Notes under the pieces: model-generated
The model's database searches: none
What the model saw: only the letters and a program-made list of their open reading frames with translations
What the model was told of the DNA's origin: nothing
Shown: positions 23,604 through 25,274 of the stretch, one piece after another
Position numbering within the stretch: position 1 is the stretch's first letter
Layout: every line of letters begins with the position of its first letter
From: JBQCHF01 sp051953655
Lineage (GTDB): Bacteria; Actinomycetota; Actinomycetes; Motilibacterales; Motilibacteraceae
NCBI GenBank assembly: GCA_051953655.1
Contig: JBQCIO010000030.1
Coordinates: forward strand, 1-25,274
DNA: 25,274 nt
Direction of reading: 5' to 3'
Program-made: the position numbers and the translations under genes

Positions 23604-25169
23604 GTGAGCACAGCTTCCACCGGAATCCAGACCGGGTCCGGCGAGCGCGAGGAGATCGGCGGCGAGGACGTCGAGCGGCTCGACGTCCTCGTCGTCGGCG
23701 CGGGCATCTCGGGTATCGGCGCCGCCCGGTACCTGACGACGTCGCTGCCCGGGAAGTCCTTCGCGATCCTCGAGGCGCGCGGCGCGCTGGGCGGCACCTG
23801 GGACCTGTTCCGCTACCCGGGCGCCCGCTCGGACTCGGACCTCTACACCTTCGGCTACGAGTTCAAGCCGTGGAGGGACGAGTCCGCGATCGCCGACGCG
23901 CCGCGGATCCTGGCCTACCTGCAGGAGACGGTGCGCGAGAACGGCCTCGCCGAGCGGATCCGCTACCACCACCGCGTCGTCAGCGCGGCGTGGTCCTCGA
24001 GCCGCGCCGAGTGGACCGTGCACGTCGAGCGCACCGACACCGGTGAGCGGACGCGGCTGCGCTGCGGCTGGCTGTTCTGCGCCGGCGGCTATTACCGCTA
24101 CGACCGCGGATACACCCCGGACTTCCCCGGCATCGAGCGGTTCGAGGGCACCGTGGTGCACCCGCAGGAGTGGCCCGAGGACCTGGACTACGCGGGCAAG
24201 CGGGTGCTCGTGATCGGCAGCGGTGCGACCGCCGTGACGCTGGTGCCGGCGATGGCCGGCACCGCCGCGCACGTGACCATGCTGCAGCGCACACCCACCT
24301 ACGTGCTGCCGGTGCCGCGCAAGGACCCGGTCGCCACCCTGCTGAAGAGGTACCTCGGCGACGAGCGCGGCCACGCCCTCACCCGGCGCAAGAACATCGC
24401 CCAGCAGCGGTGGATCTACCGCTTCTGCCAGCGCCACCCGCAGGCCGCCCGGCGGCTCATCCGGAAGATCAACACCTCGATGCTGCCCGATGGCTATCCG
24501 GTGGACGAGCACTTCAACCCGCCCTACGACCCGTGGGACCAGCGGCTGTGCACCGTGCCGGGCGGCGACCTGTTCCGCGCCATCCGCGAGGGCACCGCCT
24601 CCGTGGTCACCGACCGGATCGCCACCTTCACCGCGACCGGCGTCCTGCTGGAGTCCGGCCACGAGCTCGAGGCGGACATCGTGGTGACCGCCACCGGCCT
24701 GGTGCTGCAGCCCTTCGGCGGCGCGACCCTCGACGTCGACGGCGTGCCGGTGAACCTGCCGGACACCTTCGCCTACAAGGGGATGATGCTGTCCGGCGTG
24801 CCCAACTTCGCCTACGCCGTCGGCTACACCAACGCCTCGTGGACCCTGAAGGTCGGCCTGCTGTGCGAGCACTTCTGCCGACTGCTGGCCCACATGGACG
24901 CCCACGGCCACGACGTCTGCACGCCCGAGCCGGCGGACCCGTCGATGCCCACCCGGCCATTCCTCGACTTCGGCGCGGGCTACATCCAGCGCTCGGTGCA
25001 CGAGCTGCCCCGCCAGGGCCAGCGCTCGCCCTGGCGGACCACCATGGACTACCTCGCCGACCGCGCGCTCCTGCGTGAGGGCCGCGTCGACGACCCGGAG
25101 CTGCGCTTCGCGCGGGTGGCGCCGGCCCCGGTGGGAACGATCTGTGAGAGTCGGTCCGCGCCCGGTTGA
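23604..25169 (+). CDS. Baeyer-Villiger-type flavin-containing monooxygenase
   Basis: 521 aa. Class B flavoprotein monooxygenase, which uses FAD, NADPH and O2 to insert oxygen next to a carbonyl or oxygenate a heteroatom. The FAD motif GAGISG is at residues 32-37; FEGTVVHPQEWP (180-191) is the Baeyer-Villiger fingerprint FxGxxxHxxxW(P/D); VLVIGSGATA at about 199-208 is the NADPH motif. Many such actinobacterial proteins are annotated flavin-containing monooxygenases; substrate is unknown. GTG 23604 follows the DUF1707 stop by 14 bp, probably in the same transcript as padR. A ribosome site is weak. It ends before a hairpin at 25225-25243. Confidence 0.88.
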   Translation: MSTASTGIQTGSGEREEIGGEDVERLDVLVVGAGISGIGAARYLTTSLPGKSFAILEARGALGGTWDLFRYPGARSDSDLYTFGYEFKPWRDESAIADAPRILAYLQETVRENGLAERIRYHHRVVSAAWSSSRAEWTVHVERTDTGERTRLRCGWLFCAGGYYRYDRGYTPDFPGIERFEGTVVHPQEWPEDLDYAGKRVLVIGSGATAVTLVPAMAGTAAHVTMLQRTPTYVLPVPRKDPVATLLKRYLGDERGHALTRRKNIAQQRWIYRFCQRHPQAARRLIRKINTSMLPDGYPVDEHFNPPYDPWDQRLCTVPGGDLFRAIREGTASVVTDRIATFTATGVLLESGHELEADIVVTATGLVLQPFGGATLDVDGVPVNLPDTFAYKGMMLSGVPNFAYAVGYTNASWTLKVGLLCEHFCRLLAHMDAHGHDVCTPEPADPSMPTRPFLDFGAGYIQRSVHELPRQGQRSPWRTTMDYLADRALLREGRVDDPELRFARVAPAPVGTICESRSAPG

Positions 25170-25224
25170 GGGGTGTGTGGCAGGTTCGGCGTCGGTGCCT
25201 GCTCGTGACTCAGGAACGATCCGG

Positions 25225-25243
25225 CCGCCCGCCTTTCGGGTGG
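25225..25243 (+). terminator. probable terminator after the monooxygenase gene
   Basis: CCGCCCG (25225-25231) pairs with CGGGTGG (25237-25243) with one G-U pair and a 5-base CCTTT loop, 56 bases past the stop. A weakly U-containing GTGTGCCTTTCC tract follows. The rest of 25170-25274 shows nothing else; CGTGACTC occurs twice (25204-25211, 25256-25263) but could be chance. Confidence 0.45.
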
Positions 25244-25274
25244 GTGTGCCTTTCCCGTGACTCGTCCGAACTGG

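Overview
The window comes from a very high-GC actinobacterium. Reading frames have almost exclusively G or C in third codon positions, many genes start with GTG, and several promoters show only a TAGGCT/TAGCCT-type -10 box. The split purS/purQ/small-purL arrangement, an SCP-like gene behind purL, and DUF6328, DUF1707 and amphi-Trp proteins all fit Actinobacteria. My guess is a Geodermatophilaceae-type organism (Blastococcus, Geodermatophilus, Modestobacter), but this rests on general resemblance and was not searched.

Layout: (i) 1-304, tail of a truncated upstream gene and a structured intergenic region. (ii) 305-3637, three plus-strand genes: a TrmB/LuxR-like regulator, a cardiolipin-synthase-like phospholipase D, and a renalase-like FAD oxidoreductase. 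(iii) 3657-4598, a diacylglycerol-kinase-family gene on the minus strand, divergent from purA. (iv) 4693-6776, purA with a membrane-anchored lipase-like hydrolase 2 bp behind it. (v) 6791-10214, a small amphi-Trp gene, a class-III aminotransferase and a convergent aromatic-amino-acid-decarboxylase-like gene, with a strong hairpin between the last two. (vi) 10613-21733, a long plus-strand purine cluster: purD, peptidase-E-like, purB, DUF6328, purC, purS, purQ, M13 metallopeptidase, purL, SCP-like. (vii) 21924-25169, a YchJ-like gene on the minus strand, then padR, a DUF1707 gene and a Baeyer-Villiger-type flavin monooxygenase on the plus strand.

The main theme is de novo purine synthesis. PurD (step 2), PurS/PurQ/PurL (FGAM synthetase, step 4), PurC (SAICAR synthetase), PurB (two lyase steps) and PurA (first committed AMP step) are all present; purF, purN, purM, purE/K and purH are not in the window. 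Non-purine genes sit between the pur genes (peptidase E-like, DUF6328, M13), the M13 gene with a 4-bp overlap to purQ.

No defence island, prophage, CRISPR array, biosynthetic cluster or insertion sequence is visible. The best candidate for something undescribed is non-coding: a family of about 90-100-bp nested inverted repeats present three times (10409-10508, 14274-14364, 21784-21885), always between genes. Each has outer arms built on TTGCGCA / TGCGCAA and an inner hairpin built on CGGCGYGTC / GACACGCCG. A second, shorter repeat (core GGCGCTGGTGACGGC) occurs at 8768-8788, 14094-14111 and 14166-14189. Either could be a miniature mobile element, a structured RNA or a protein-binding site; the sequence alone does not decide.
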